Positions 38,722 through 47,297 of a stretch of DNA of 64,000 nt are shown piece after piece. Location of the stretch: assembly GCF_000235625.1 (NCBI RefSeq), contig NZ_AGTR01000015.1, forward strand, positions 1 through 64,000. Direction: 5' to 3'. How positions within the stretch are numbered: position 1 is the first letter of the stretch; every line of letters starts with the position of its first letter. The notes under the pieces were generated by a model. It ran no database searches. It was not told where the DNA came from and saw nothing but the letters and a program-made list of their open reading frames with translations. The translations under genes were made by a program, and so were the position numbers. The stretch is from Marinobacter manganoxydans MnI7-9. GTDB lineage: Bacteria; Pseudomonadota; Gammaproteobacteria; Pseudomonadales; Oleiphilaceae.

Positions 38722-39633
38722 ATGCATACAGCCATCACCATTGACGCCCTCAAAGTCCTTGATGCCATTGACCGCAAAGGCAGTTTCGCCGGTGCCGCCA
38801 ACGAACTGTTCCGGGTTCCCTCCGCCATCAGTTACACCGTGCAGAAGCTGGAAGAAGACCTGAATGTCGCCATTTACGACCGAACCGGTCACCGCGCCCG
38901 ACTGACACCGGCCGGCCGCTACCTTTTGGAAGAGGGCCGCACACTGCTCGAGGCGGCAGAAAACCTCGCGCACACCACGCGCCAGGTCGCCCAGGGCTGG
39001 GAAACGCGGTTACGGATCGGGTTCAACTCACTGCTGCCGGCGGAATGCCTGTTTCCGGCAATCCGGGAATTCTATGAGCTGGGCGTACCGGTAGATGTAC
39101 AAATCGTGGAAGAGGTCTTTGCCGGAACCTGGGATGCTCTGCAAAGCCGCCGCGTGGATCTGATCATCGGCGCCGATAATTTCAGCAAGCCAGCGGGAAA
39201 CTACACAACCCAATCCCTGGGCGACATGCCGTTCGTTTTTGCCGTTGCCGCCGATCATCCCCTGGCCGATGCCGAAGCGCCGCTCTCCGAGGACGAAATC
39301 TCCCGTTATCCGGCAGCCGTCGCTGCAGACACATCAAGGTCCTTGCCCCCGGGCCACGCCGGCATATTCCACCGCCAGCGAACCTTGACGGTGGCCAACA
39401 TTGACCAGAAGATCGCCATACAGGTAGCCGGCCTCGGCGTGGGATGGTTGCCAAGGGCACGAATCAGCGCAGAACTGAAGGAAGGCAAGCTGGTCATCAA
39501 GGAAGTGCAGGAATCGCGACAACCAATCAAACTGCAACTGGCCAGGCATGCCGAGGACCAGGGCAAGGCCCTGATGTGGTTTTGGGACCGACTCAGCGCG
39601 GAGGGAGCCGTTTCAGACTGGCTAACAAGCTGA
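38722..39633 (+). CDS. LysR-family regulator, YhaJ-like
   Basis: The 303-residue protein has an N-terminal winged helix-turn-helix (ALKVLDAIDRKGSFAGAANE, then PSAISYTVQKLEEDL) and a C-terminal effector domain. It resembles E. coli YhaJ along its length, notably RRVDLIIGADNF and the AGLGVGWLP segment. YhaJ responds to aromatic compounds and acts on the nearby yqjF gene. Here the divergent yqjG-like gene is the most likely target, as is usual for LysR regulators. The 115-bp divergent region probably holds its T-N11-A operator, but I did not resolve one. Confidence 0.88.
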   Translation: MHTAITIDALKVLDAIDRKGSFAGAANELFRVPSAISYTVQKLEEDLNVAIYDRTGHRARLTPAGRYLLEEGRTLLEAAENLAHTTRQVAQGWETRLRIGFNSLLPAECLFPAIREFYELGVPVDVQIVEEVFAGTWDALQSRRVDLIIGADNFSKPAGNYTTQSLGDMPFVFAVAADHPLADAEAPLSEDEISRYPAAVAADTSRSLPPGHAGIFHRQRTLTVANIDQKIAIQVAGLGVGWLPRARISAELKEGKLVIKEVQESRQPIKLQLARHAEDQGKALMWFWDRLSAEGAVSDWLTS

Positions 39634-39645
39634 AAATAAAGCAAA

Positions 39646-39674
39646 TGGTATGACTCCAACTCGAAGTCATACCA
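39646..39674. promoter_or_regulatory. Perfect 10-bp inverted repeat upstream of wax ester synthase
   Basis: TGGTATGACT (39646-39655) and AGTCATACCA (39665-39674) are perfectly complementary across a nine-base spacer. It lies 12 bp after the lysR stop and 75 bp before the acyltransferase start. There is no T run, so a terminator is less likely than an operator or mRNA hairpin. A possible -10 TATACT lies at 39711-39716. Confidence 0.45.
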
Positions 39675-39749
39675 GGCAAATGAGTCAACCGTTTGCGCGG
39701 GCACTTCGTTTATACTGCAGCTGAAACCAACGCCGAAGGGAGCTCTCTG

Positions 39750-41279
39750 ATGCGGCAACTGTCGGAACTGGATGCCTCGTTCCTGTATCTCGAGTCGGAA
39801 ACCACACCGATGCACATCGGAGGCATCTACCTCTTCGATGCTTCCGAACGGGAGAAACCGCTGGCCTTCAGCACCTTTGTCGCCTACCTTCGAAGCCGCC
39901 TGCATGTTGTGCCGGTTTTCCGGCAACGCCTGAAAGAAATTCCCCTGCGCCTGGGCCGCCCCTACTGGATTGATGACCCCGATTTCAGCATCGAGCGCCA
40001 CCTTGCCTACGTTAATCTGGGCGAACACGGCCGCAAGGCAAGCCTGATGACGCTGGCCTCACGGATTCTGGAAGAACCTCTGAAAAGGGACCGCCCGCTG
40101 TGGCACATCACCTTCGTAGACGGTTTCAAACTGGACGAGCAGGACACCGGCAGTGATGGCTTCGCTTTGATCGTCAAATTGCACCACGCTGCCATCGACG
40201 CCTTCAGTGGCGAGGAGATTATTGGCAAACTACTGGAGTATACGCCCGAGCCCAGCCCGATTGCGCCACCTCGACCCTGGCAGCCCAGACCAGAACCCTC
40301 GGAAGAACGGGTCATGCTCCAGGCCGGTGCGAACATCATTCGCACGCCACTGCAGTTCACCTCTCTGGCGTTCAACGCAGCCGAGGCTACAGCCCGGGGA
40401 CTGATCCAGAAGCAATTACGCAAACTGCCACTCCCGCTGCCCCTGTTTTCCGCCCCAAACAGCCCTTTCAATCGGCAGATTACGGCAAATCGGCAGATTG
40501 TCGCCCCCAGCGTGGAGCTTTCGCGCCTGAAGGCGATCAAGGCGTTTCTCGGGGACGTAACGTTGAACGATGTGGTTTTGGGCCTTTGTGCCGAGGCCCT
40601 GAAGCGCTATCTGATCAGCGAGGGCGCCAATGCCGACAAATCCCTGGTGGCAATGACACCGATTTCGGTTCGTTCCAACAGCCTACGACGAGCCACCGGG
40701 AACCAGATGTCTGCCATGCTGCTGGATCTCGCGACCGATGAAACCGATCCTGCCCAGCGGATACGGCGCATACACTGGAACGCGGTTGCCTCGGAGCCCT
40801 ACCGGGAGGCTATTGCTGCAGATCGGCTGACGGAACTGCTGCCTTCAACCATGCTGGCGCTTTCCGCAAGACTTTACTCGGAATTGCAAATTGCCCAGCG
40901 TTACCAGCCGGTATTCAATCTGCCAATCACCAATGTTCCCGGACCACAGGTTCCACTGTATCTGCAGGGGGCACGCCTGGTTCAGCAATACAATACGGCG
41001 CCGCTGTTCGACAGTATGGGACTGGTTATTGTAGCGGTGAGCTATGAGGGAAGGCTGACACTGAATTTCACCACCTGCCCCGATGTGGTGGCCCACGGAG
41101 AGTCATTGCAGTCTCACGTGGATGAAAGCCTCAACGCCATTGAAGCAGCCATGGAACGGCTCGGAACAGAGGCAACCAAAGAACCCATCGCAGCCTCCCC
41201 AACACAGACCCTCGCAGATGATGCCATGACCGCGATGGAGGGGCTTCTCAAGAAAGCCCTGAAACGTTTCCGGGCCTGA
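39750..41279 (+). CDS. Wax ester synthase/diacylglycerol acyltransferase (WS/DGAT)
   Basis: WS/DGAT enzymes join acyl-CoA to fatty alcohol or diacylglycerol to form storage lipids, a hallmark of Marinobacter and Alcanivorax. The 509-residue protein has the N-terminal LDASFLYLESETTPMHIGG, the acyltransferase active-site motif as HHAAIDA at residues 145-151, the conserved TLNDVVLGL segment and the NVPGPQVPLYL motif. The last motif residue is Ala where the consensus HHxxxDG has Gly. The AAGGGAG site supports the ATG at 39750. The chain is longer than the usual 450-475 residues because of its C-terminal tail. Which ester it makes cannot be told. Confidence 0.9.
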   Translation: MRQLSELDASFLYLESETTPMHIGGIYLFDASEREKPLAFSTFVAYLRSRLHVVPVFRQRLKEIPLRLGRPYWIDDPDFSIERHLAYVNLGEHGRKASLMTLASRILEEPLKRDRPLWHITFVDGFKLDEQDTGSDGFALIVKLHHAAIDAFSGEEIIGKLLEYTPEPSPIAPPRPWQPRPEPSEERVMLQAGANIIRTPLQFTSLAFNAAEATARGLIQKQLRKLPLPLPLFSAPNSPFNRQITANRQIVAPSVELSRLKAIKAFLGDVTLNDVVLGLCAEALKRYLISEGANADKSLVAMTPISVRSNSLRRATGNQMSAMLLDLATDETDPAQRIRRIHWNAVASEPYREAIAADRLTELLPSTMLALSARLYSELQIAQRYQPVFNLPITNVPGPQVPLYLQGARLVQQYNTAPLFDSMGLVIVAVSYEGRLTLNFTTCPDVVAHGESLQSHVDESLNAIEAAMERLGTEATKEPIAASPTQTLADDAMTAMEGLLKKALKRFRA

Positions 41280-41311
41280 ACCGGACCCGGAAACGGTCAA
41301 GCAAGACTCGC

Positions 41312-41560
41312 TTATTCGAACGCCCAACGAAGAAACGCTTTCTTTTCCTCGTCACTCGCTGTTTCCCAAATGGTTTTCAACTGTTCAAGCGCGTTTTCAG
41401 CACTTGCCGGAGAACTCCGGCATTTCCTGCTCGGCCTCCTGACGCGACTCGGGCCGATCAAATTCGAACCCATAGGTCTCCCCGGCTTCCGCCGCTTTGG
41501 TAGCATTCTGACGAGTGCAAGACAACGGCGGGCTTCGCTGACCCACTCCGGCTTTTTCAA
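41312..41560 (-). pseudogene. Small hypothetical gene with apparent frame disruptions
   Basis: An 82-codon frame beginning at TTG (41560) is open to 41312. Its first codons (KKPEWVSEARR) and last third (AENALEQLKTIWETASDEEKKAFLRWAFE, in two parts) look protein-like. The middle in this frame is unusually rich in Arg, Pro and Ser. In another frame the middle reads as a more natural acidic sequence (NATKAAEAGETYGFEFD, then RPESRQEAEQEMPEFSGKC) before a stop. This pattern suggests a pair of compensating frameshifts, or a decayed gene. I do not recognise the family. Confidence 0.35.
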
Positions 41561-41704
41561 CGCAGATCCCGATTGAGACCCAACCCGTAAAATTGTAAAA
41601 AAATGTTGAATTCGCCCCGAATTGGGTTAATTTTAAACAGATCGGCAGATATTAACGCGGCGCCCGAGAAGCAAGAACGAAAAGCGGGCAGTACAGGAGA
41701 CGCC

Positions 41705-41908
41705 ATGGACACCCATCGCAGGACCGGAGAAGAAGGGCCGGTTCCCTTTCGCAGTAGTCGATTCTTCTGCGTAGGGAGCAAATGGTACTTTACCACCCGG
41801 GAAGGGTTTGACAGTGGCCCGTTCGCTTCACGGGAGCGGGCGGAAACAGGCCTCAAACGCTTTCTGCACGTGGTCCGTATGCTGCCGGAAGAACAACAGC
41901 TTCACTGA
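41705..41908 (+). CDS. Small protein resembling DUF6316
   Basis: The 67-residue product reads MDTHRRTGEEGPVPFRSSRF and continues to FFCVGSKWYFTTREGFDSGPF, a pattern I associate with DUF6316 small proteins of marine gammaproteobacteria. An AGGAG site at 41694-41698 supports the start at 41705; a longer in-frame ATG at 41603 adds low-complexity residues. No function is known. It is convergent with pgpA. Confidence 0.7.
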   Translation: MDTHRRTGEEGPVPFRSSRFFCVGSKWYFTTREGFDSGPFASRERAETGLKRFLHVVRMLPEEQQLH

Positions 41909-41925
41909 CAGGCCTTCGTGCCCGT

Positions 41926-42453
41926 CTAGACCATGACGGGCACCAGCCACACGTCTACTGCCCACAGGCAGATCAGGGCCATGACGCCGGCAATAACATC
42001 GTCAACCATGATACCCAAACCGCCAGGCAGGTGCTGGTCCAGCCAACTGATGGGCCACGGTTTTGCAATGTCAAAAAGCCGGAACAGAGCGAACGCCCCC
42101 AGAACCCCATAGATAGTGTCAGGGAAGAGGCCAAGGGCAATCCACATCCCGACGAATTCGTCCCAGACAATGCCGCCATGGTCGTGAACCTTCAGGTCTT
42201 CAGCGGTCTTTCCGCAGAGCCAGATACCTACGATAAAAGCAGCCAGTACCACCAGCCAGTAGCCCACGGGCGGCAACCAGGCGAAGACGTACCACAGCGG
42301 AATGGCGGCCAGGCTGCCCCAGGTGCCGGGCGCCCTCGCCGTTGCACCGCTGCCAAAACCAAAAGCGAGCAGATGCACCGGGTTACGCAAGAATCCCGGC
42401 GGGAGTATGACTGCCGGCGCCTCCGGTTCCGGGGTCTCGCCTTCCTGACTCAT
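41926..42453 (-). CDS. pgpA: Phosphatidylglycerophosphatase A
   Basis: PgpA dephosphorylates phosphatidylglycerophosphate to phosphatidylglycerol at the inner membrane. The 175-residue protein has a cytoplasmic N-terminus, FGSGATARAPGTWGSLAAIP, the acidic catalytic segment HDHGGIVWDEFVGMW, and several membrane helices with DDVIAGV near the end. Its ATG overlaps the thiL stop by four bases. The thiL-pgpA pair after nusB is conserved in E. coli and Pseudomonas. Confidence 0.95.
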   Translation of the reverse strand: MSQEGETPEPEAPAVILPPGFLRNPVHLLAFGFGSGATARAPGTWGSLAAIPLWYVFAWLPPVGYWLVVLAAFIVGIWLCGKTAEDLKVHDHGGIVWDEFVGMWIALGLFPDTIYGVLGAFALFRLFDIAKPWPISWLDQHLPGGLGIMVDDVIAGVMALICLWAVDVWLVPVMV

Positions 42454-43406
42454 AATTCACTCCTGAAATGGTCAAACCCGGCGGGCACCGCTTCCAAACT
42501 GCAATCGACACCGTCGAGATACAGGCCCGGCTCAGCGTCAACGAAGCCGATCACGGTGAGTTGGCGCTTCAGTGATTCCGGGGCACGCTCCCAGTTTTCT
42601 CGCGAGAAACACAGGCACAGTTCGTAATCGTCTCCGGAGCGCAGTGCACAATCCAGGGCCTTCTCACCCTTTAGCCGAACAAGCGCTGGCGAAAGAGGCA
42701 TCCTGGCACTCTCGATCCGGGCACCGACCCCTGATGCGGAAAGAATGTGCCCGAGATCTGCCAGCAAACCATCAGAGATATCAACCGCCGCAGTGGCATA
42801 TTGGCGTATAGCACCTGCCAGATCCAGTCTCGGCCAGGGATGGTGATAGCGTTCGAGCACGGCAAGCATGTCAGCGGAAGGGGCAGGTTCCGAAAGATAG
42901 TCTAAAGCGGCGCCGGCATCCCCCAAGGTTCCGGACACGGCAATCAGATCTCCGGGACGGGCGCCGGAGCGTCGAATCCCGGCTCCCTGCTCTACAGTGC
43001 CATGCACCTGCAGGCTCAGGGTGAGCGGCCCGGAGGTGGTATCCCCGCCGGCCAGCTCCAGACCAAACGCCTCGCTGGCCTTTCGCAATCCCATCGAGAA
43101 GTCTTCAAGCCACTGCTCATCCACGGCTGGCAGCGTCAGTGCAAGCGTGAAACATTCCGGGTCGGCACCCATGGCAGCAAGATCGCTGGCAGCGGCGGCA
43201 AGTGCTCGCCAGCCCAGATAATCGGGACGGTAGTTTCGGGGAAAGTGGACACCCTCCACGAGGGCGTCCACAGAAAAGACAAGGTCCCGGCCTGCGGGAA
43301 TACGCTGAATCGCGCAATCGTCCCCTGGGCCCAGGATCAGGGATCCGGATTCCTGCCGCCCGGCAAGCGGCAGAAAGTAACGGCGAATCAGCTCGAATTC
43401 GCCCAT
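42450..43406 (-). CDS. thiL: Thiamine-monophosphate kinase
   Basis: ThiL phosphorylates thiamine monophosphate to the active cofactor thiamine diphosphate, which the IlvI enzyme in this window needs. The 318-residue protein has the PurM/AIR synthase-like fold with ILGPGDDCAIQ, SVDALVEGVHF, and the GGDTTSGPL and DISDGLLADLGHI motifs. It lies three bases after nusB and overlaps pgpA. Confidence 0.96.
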   Translation of the reverse strand: MGEFELIRRYFLPLAGRQESGSLILGPGDDCAIQRIPAGRDLVFSVDALVEGVHFPRNYRPDYLGWRALAAAASDLAAMGADPECFTLALTLPAVDEQWLEDFSMGLRKASEAFGLELAGGDTTSGPLTLSLQVHGTVEQGAGIRRSGARPGDLIAVSGTLGDAGAALDYLSEPAPSADMLAVLERYHHPWPRLDLAGAIRQYATAAVDISDGLLADLGHILSASGVGARIESARMPLSPALVRLKGEKALDCALRSGDDYELCLCFSRENWERAPESLKRQLTVIGFVDAEPGLYLDGVDCSLEAVPAGFDHFRSEL

Positions 43407-43409
43407 CGA

Positions 43410-43886
43410 CTAGCGAGCGCGGGTCTCGGCAAGCCGGAGTCGGCCGCTCAGCTTGTCGAGAATGCTGTTAACAAATTTATGGCCCTCGGTGCCACCAAAG
43501 CGCTTGGCCATTTCAATGCCCTCGTTAATGACCACCTTGTAGGGCACATCAAGCCGATGCTTGAGCTCATAGGCTCCCAGGCGGACAATCGCCAGTTCCA
43601 CGGGATCAACCTCTTTAATAGGCCGATCCAGGAACGGCTCGATCAGCTTGTCCAGTTCGCCCTGCTCGCGATGTACCCCACGGAGCAGATCCCGGAAATA
43701 CAGCAGGTCGACCTTGCTCATGTCATTGTCGACCATGAACTCAGCTTCAATGTCAGAAATCGCCGTCTTGCTGAAATGACGCTGATAGAGCCCCTGCATG
43801 GCGAGGGCCCTGGCACGGCGTCGATCACCGGCTTTCGGTTGGCCAGACGGAGCCGGCTGCGGTGATGTACCTTCGGTTTCGCTCAT
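43410..43886 (-). CDS. nusB: Transcription antitermination factor NusB
   Basis: NusB binds boxA RNA with NusE (S10) in rRNA antitermination. The 158-residue protein has a short charged N-terminal extension, then RARALAMQGLYQ and the helical NusB fold ending with DVPYKVVINEGIEMAKRFGG and FVNSILDKL. Its ATG overlaps the ribH stop by one base (TAATG), the classic ribH-nusB coupling. Confidence 0.97.
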   Translation of the reverse strand: MSETEGTSPQPAPSGQPKAGDRRRARALAMQGLYQRHFSKTAISDIEAEFMVDNDMSKVDLLYFRDLLRGVHREQGELDKLIEPFLDRPIKEVDPVELAIVRLGAYELKHRLDVPYKVVINEGIEMAKRFGGTEGHKFVNSILDKLSGRLRLAETRAR

Positions 43887-44362
43887 TACTCACCCAGCTT
43901 CTTGAACAGGCTGACCATTTCAAGGGCGGTGATTGCCGCTTCGGCACCCTTGTTACCGGCCTTGGTTCCGGAACGCTCGATGGCCTGTTCGATGGAATCC
44001 ACCGTCAGCACACCGAAGGTTACCGGCACGTCGGTATCAAGACTGACCGCGCCAAGGCCGCTGGAGGCCTCGCCGGCAACATACTCGAAATGCGGTGTGC
44101 CGCCACGGATAACTGCACCCAGGGCAATAATCGCATCGTACTCACCGGTTTCGGCAACGCGCTTGACGGCCAGGGGCATTTCATAGGCTCCCGGCACGCG
44201 GACGATGGTGACGTCGTCATCGGAAATACCGTGACGGCGCAGGGTATCCAGCGCGCCCTCTACCAGGCTTTCCACAACAAAGCCGTTAAAACGGCCCACT
44301 ACAAGCGCATAGCGCCCGCTGCACTCGGTAAAATCACCTTCAATTACTCTGATATCTGCCAT
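43886..44362 (-). CDS. ribH: 6,7-dimethyl-8-ribityllumazine synthase
   Basis: RibH condenses the RibB and RibD products to lumazine, the last step before riboflavin synthase. The 158-residue protein has the family segments [29 protein letters not shown] and [15 protein letters not shown] with the catalytic His. A strong AAGGAGCC site supports the start at 44362; a longer frame at 44413 is not favoured. It lies between ribBA and nusB. Confidence 0.97.
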   Translation of the reverse strand: MADIRVIEGDFTECSGRYALVVGRFNGFVVESLVEGALDTLRRHGISDDDVTIVRVPGAYEMPLAVKRVAETGEYDAIIALGAVIRGGTPHFEYVAGEASSGLGAVSLDTDVPVTFGVLTVDSIEQAIERSGTKAGNKGAEAAITALEMVSLFKKLGE

Positions 44363-44409
44363 CGATGGCTCCTTCACGTGTCGCGGCATCGGGGCCACGA
44401 CCGGGTTTA

Positions 44410-45525
44410 TCATTCGGGGGTGTAGGGAACGTATTCGACCACTTCCAGATCGAAACCGGAAATGGCGGAAAATTTGATCGGCGGGCTCAGCAGGCGCATT
44501 TTGCCAACACCAATATCCCGGAGAATCTGGGAGCCGGTACCAACCGTGAAGTAAACGCCGGAGCTTCCCTTGCCGGAGGAGCCCTTACCCTCATCAAAGA
44601 ATTCCTGGATCCGGTCTTCCAGATTGTAGCTGTCCTCGGCACTGTTCAGCAGGACAACCACGCCCTTGCCTTCCTCCGCCACTTTCTCCAATGCGTGATG
44701 TAGAGGCCAGCTACGGGAATCCTTGCGGCGGGCCCCCAGAAGATCCCGAAGGGTATCGGTGATGTGGACCCGTACAAAGGCCGGTTCGTCGGGGGAAATA
44801 TCTCCCATCAACATGGCCAGATGAGTGGCTCCCTGGATGTTGTCGCGATAGGTCCGAAGTTTGAATACGCCGTACTCGGTGTCCAGGTCGTTCTCTTCCA
44901 CACACTCCACGGTGCGTTCGTTCATGGTGCGGTAATGAATCAGATCGGCAATGGTGCCGATCTTGAGGTCGTGCTCTTCGGCAAACCGCTCCAGATCTTC
45001 CCGACGAGCCATCGAGCCATCGTCATTCATAATCTCGCAGATCACACCCGCCGGTTCGCAGCCGGCCAGCGCCGCAAGATCACAGGATGCTTCCGTGTGC
45101 CCGGCGCGGCTCAGCACACCGCCGGGATCAGACATCAACGGGAAAATATGGCCGGGCTGGACCAGATCACTGGCCCTGGCGTTGCGCGCCACTGCCGCCT
45201 GAACAGTACGGGCACGGTCCGCAGCCGAGATGCCAGTCGTCACGCCTACAGCGGCCTCAATGGAGAGGGTAAACTTGGTTCCGAAGCCGGAGGCGTTCTG
45301 CTGCACCATCAATGGAAGACCCAGCTGTTCGCAGCGGTCCCGGGTCATAGGCATGCAAATCAGGCCACGACCAAACCGGGCCATGAAGTTGATGGCTTCG
45401 GCCGTGCAATGCTCAGCAGCCATCACGAGATCGCCCTCATTCTCGCGATCCTCGTCATCCATCAGTATGACCATTTTGCCCTGACGGATATCTTCTATGA
45501 TGTCTTCAATGCTGTTCAGTGCCAT
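44410..45525 (-). CDS. ribBA: 3,4-dihydroxy-2-butanone 4-phosphate synthase with degenerate GTP cyclohydrolase II domain
   Basis: The N-terminal half (to about residue 200) is a complete RibB domain: [18 protein letters not shown] near residue 22 and GHIFPL and HTEASCDLA further on. The C-terminal half aligns with RibA but lacks the zinc-binding cysteine cluster: where RibA has cysteines after VRVHSE this protein has [19 protein letters not shown]. So it probably makes dihydroxybutanone phosphate only, like the RibBX hybrids described in gammaproteobacteria. GTP cyclohydrolase II must then come from a separate ribA, not seen here. Confidence 0.92.
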   Translation of the reverse strand: MALNSIEDIIEDIRQGKMVILMDDEDRENEGDLVMAAEHCTAEAINFMARFGRGLICMPMTRDRCEQLGLPLMVQQNASGFGTKFTLSIEAAVGVTTGISAADRARTVQAAVARNARASDLVQPGHIFPLMSDPGGVLSRAGHTEASCDLAALAGCEPAGVICEIMNDDGSMARREDLERFAEEHDLKIGTIADLIHYRTMNERTVECVEENDLDTEYGVFKLRTYRDNIQGATHLAMLMGDISPDEPAFVRVHITDTLRDLLGARRKDSRSWPLHHALEKVAEEGKGVVVLLNSAEDSYNLEDRIQEFFDEGKGSSGKGSSGVYFTVGTGSQILRDIGVGKMRLLSPPIKFSAISGFDLEVVEYVPYTPE

Positions 45526-45589
45526 GTGGTTTTTTACCCTTGCGGCGCTCCGGCAAATGTTGGCTTCCGGAACATCCTGAGTTTATGAA

Positions 45590-46705
45590 TTACCGGCGAG
45601 TGAGAATCAGGCGCTGATCCTCACCCACCTGACGTCGATCCAGCACGTTCCATTGTACTTTATCTGCCATGGTTTCCAGCGGCAGGTGGGCGGTCGGCCT
45701 CCCCGTACTGCCCAGGAAAACCGGCGCCTGGTAGAGCCAGAGTTCGTCGACCAGATTTTCGCTAATGAACGTTCCAGCCAGAGTCGGTCCCGCCTCCACC
45801 AGCAGCTCGTTGATACCCAGCTCCCCCAGCGAGTCCAGCAGTTCGGCCAGATCAATGCCGTTGTCTTTCCAGGCGACGCCGGTAAGGCTGATGCCCAGTG
45901 CCGCCAAATCCTGGGCCGGCGCCGTGGCCAGAGTTGATGATGCACAGAACACCTGCACATTGCCGCCCTGAAGAATATTCGCCGTGGAGGGCGTGCGCGC
46001 ATCCCGGTCGGCAATTACCCGCAGCGGCTGCCTGGACGGCTCGGTGGCATCGCCAATGTCTCCGAGCTCCTCGCGACGGACTGTCAGCGAGGGATCGTCG
46101 GCGAGCACGGTTCCGACACCGGTCAGAATGGCATCACTGATCGCTCTAAGACGCTGGACATCCCGACGTGCCTCAGGACCGGTAATCCACTGGCTCTCGC
46201 CGGAAGCCATGGCGGTACGGCCATCAAGACTTGCCGCCATTTTGAGCCGCACCCAGGGTCGGCCGGTGTTCATGCGTTTCATGAAGCCCGGATTCAGGCG
46301 GGCAGCTTCTTCCGCCAGCAGGCCTTCAGTAACCCGGATTCCAGCTTCCCTGAGCATGTCCAGCCCACGGCCAGACACCGAGGGGTTCGGGTCCTTGGTT
46401 GCGGCGTAGACGTGGGCAACACCAGCATCAATCAGCGCCCTGGCGCAGGGCGGCGTCCGGCCAAAATGGCTGCACGGCTCCAGTGTTACATAAGCTGTCG
46501 CACCCCGGGCATCCGGACCGGCCTGGCTCAGGGCACGGGTCTCGGCGTGGGCTTCTCCGGCACGCTCATGCCACCCCTCACCAAGAACCAGATCTCCCCG
46601 GGCAATGACACACCCAACCCGTGGATTAGGGTGGGTAGAGTACCGACCGCGCCACGCAAGCTGGACAGCCCGCGCCATCATGGCCCTGTCGCGGTTCTCG
46701 ATCAT
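45590..46705 (-). CDS. ribD: Bifunctional diaminohydroxyphosphoribosylaminopyrimidine deaminase/reductase RibD
   Basis: RibD carries out the second and third steps of riboflavin synthesis. The N-terminal deaminase domain has the zinc motif HAE ([10 protein letters not shown]) and [11 protein letters not shown]. The C-terminal reductase domain follows with [15 protein letters not shown] and [12 protein letters not shown]. Length 371 is normal. Its start overlaps the nrdR stop by four bases. Only 64 bp separate it from ribBA, where many relatives carry ribE (riboflavin synthase). Confidence 0.96.
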   Translation of the reverse strand: MIENRDRAMMARAVQLAWRGRYSTHPNPRVGCVIARGDLVLGEGWHERAGEAHAETRALSQAGPDARGATAYVTLEPCSHFGRTPPCARALIDAGVAHVYAATKDPNPSVSGRGLDMLREAGIRVTEGLLAEEAARLNPGFMKRMNTGRPWVRLKMAASLDGRTAMASGESQWITGPEARRDVQRLRAISDAILTGVGTVLADDPSLTVRREELGDIGDATEPSRQPLRVIADRDARTPSTANILQGGNVQVFCASSTLATAPAQDLAALGISLTGVAWKDNGIDLAELLDSLGELGINELLVEAGPTLAGTFISENLVDELWLYQAPVFLGSTGRPTAHLPLETMADKVQWNVLDRRQVGEDQRLILTRR

Positions 46706-47220
46706 GCCTTGCCTTTCGGGGCGTGGTTATCCGCCAGCGCTTTGGCAACATCCACGGCTGCCTCACCGTTGCTGGCCGACAACCTCTCGATCTCTTCCTT
46801 GAATTCGTTGATATCCTGAAAGCTGCGATATACCGAGGCGAAGCGGACATAGGCAACCTTGTCCAACTGGCGCAATTCGGTCATCACCTCTTCACCCAAC
46901 TGCATGGACTTCACTTCCCGCTCTCCGGTCGCCCGCAACCGGTATTTGATCCGATTGAGAGCCGCATCAATCTGTTCAATGCTCACGGGGCGCTTTTCCA
47001 GCGCTTTCATCAGCCCGGCGCGCAGCTTTTCCTCATCAAACGGTTGTCGGGTACCATCCTGTTTGACCACCCTTGGCATCACCAACTCGGCAGATTCGAA
47101 GGTAGTAAAACGCTCCCGACAGGAGAGACATTCCCTGCGGCGACGCACCTGATCACCCTCGGCCACCAGCCGGGAGTCAATCACCTTGGTATCTGCTTCA
47201 CCACAGAAGGGACAATGCAT
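46702..47220 (-). CDS. nrdR: Transcriptional repressor NrdR
   Basis: NrdR is the ATP/dATP-sensing repressor of ribonucleotide reductase genes. The 172-residue protein has an N-terminal zinc ribbon with Cys3, Cys6, Cys31 and Cys34, followed by the ATP-cone domain ([20 protein letters not shown]). It begins the nrdR-ribD-ribBA-ribH-nusB-thiL-pgpA run, the common gammaproteobacterial order. Confidence 0.97.
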   Translation of the reverse strand: MHCPFCGEADTKVIDSRLVAEGDQVRRRRECLSCRERFTTFESAELVMPRVVKQDGTRQPFDEEKLRAGLMKALEKRPVSIEQIDAALNRIKYRLRATGEREVKSMQLGEEVMTELRQLDKVAYVRFASVYRSFQDINEFKEEIERLSASNGEAAVDVAKALADNHAPKGKA

Positions 47221-47242
47221 AGTCAGGAGCTCCGAAGAGGAA

Positions 47243-47266
47243 GCCGGGCCGAAAAGTCGGCCCGGC
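47243..47266 (-). terminator. Hairpin after glyA
   Basis: A perfect 10-bp GC-rich stem, GCCGGGCCGA and TCGGCCCGGC, with a four-base loop lies 31 bp beyond the glyA stop and just before nrdR. There is only a weak pyrimidine tract after it on the minus strand, so termination may be partial. Confidence 0.55.
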
Positions 47267-47297
47267 AGGTCATGCCTGTAGTCTAGCTATAAAACGA

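Noticed and set aside
41557-41856. 99-codon minus-strand frame opposite the DUF6316-like gene
   Set aside because: It overlaps the better supported plus-strand gene, lacks a ribosome binding site and shows no family-like sequence.
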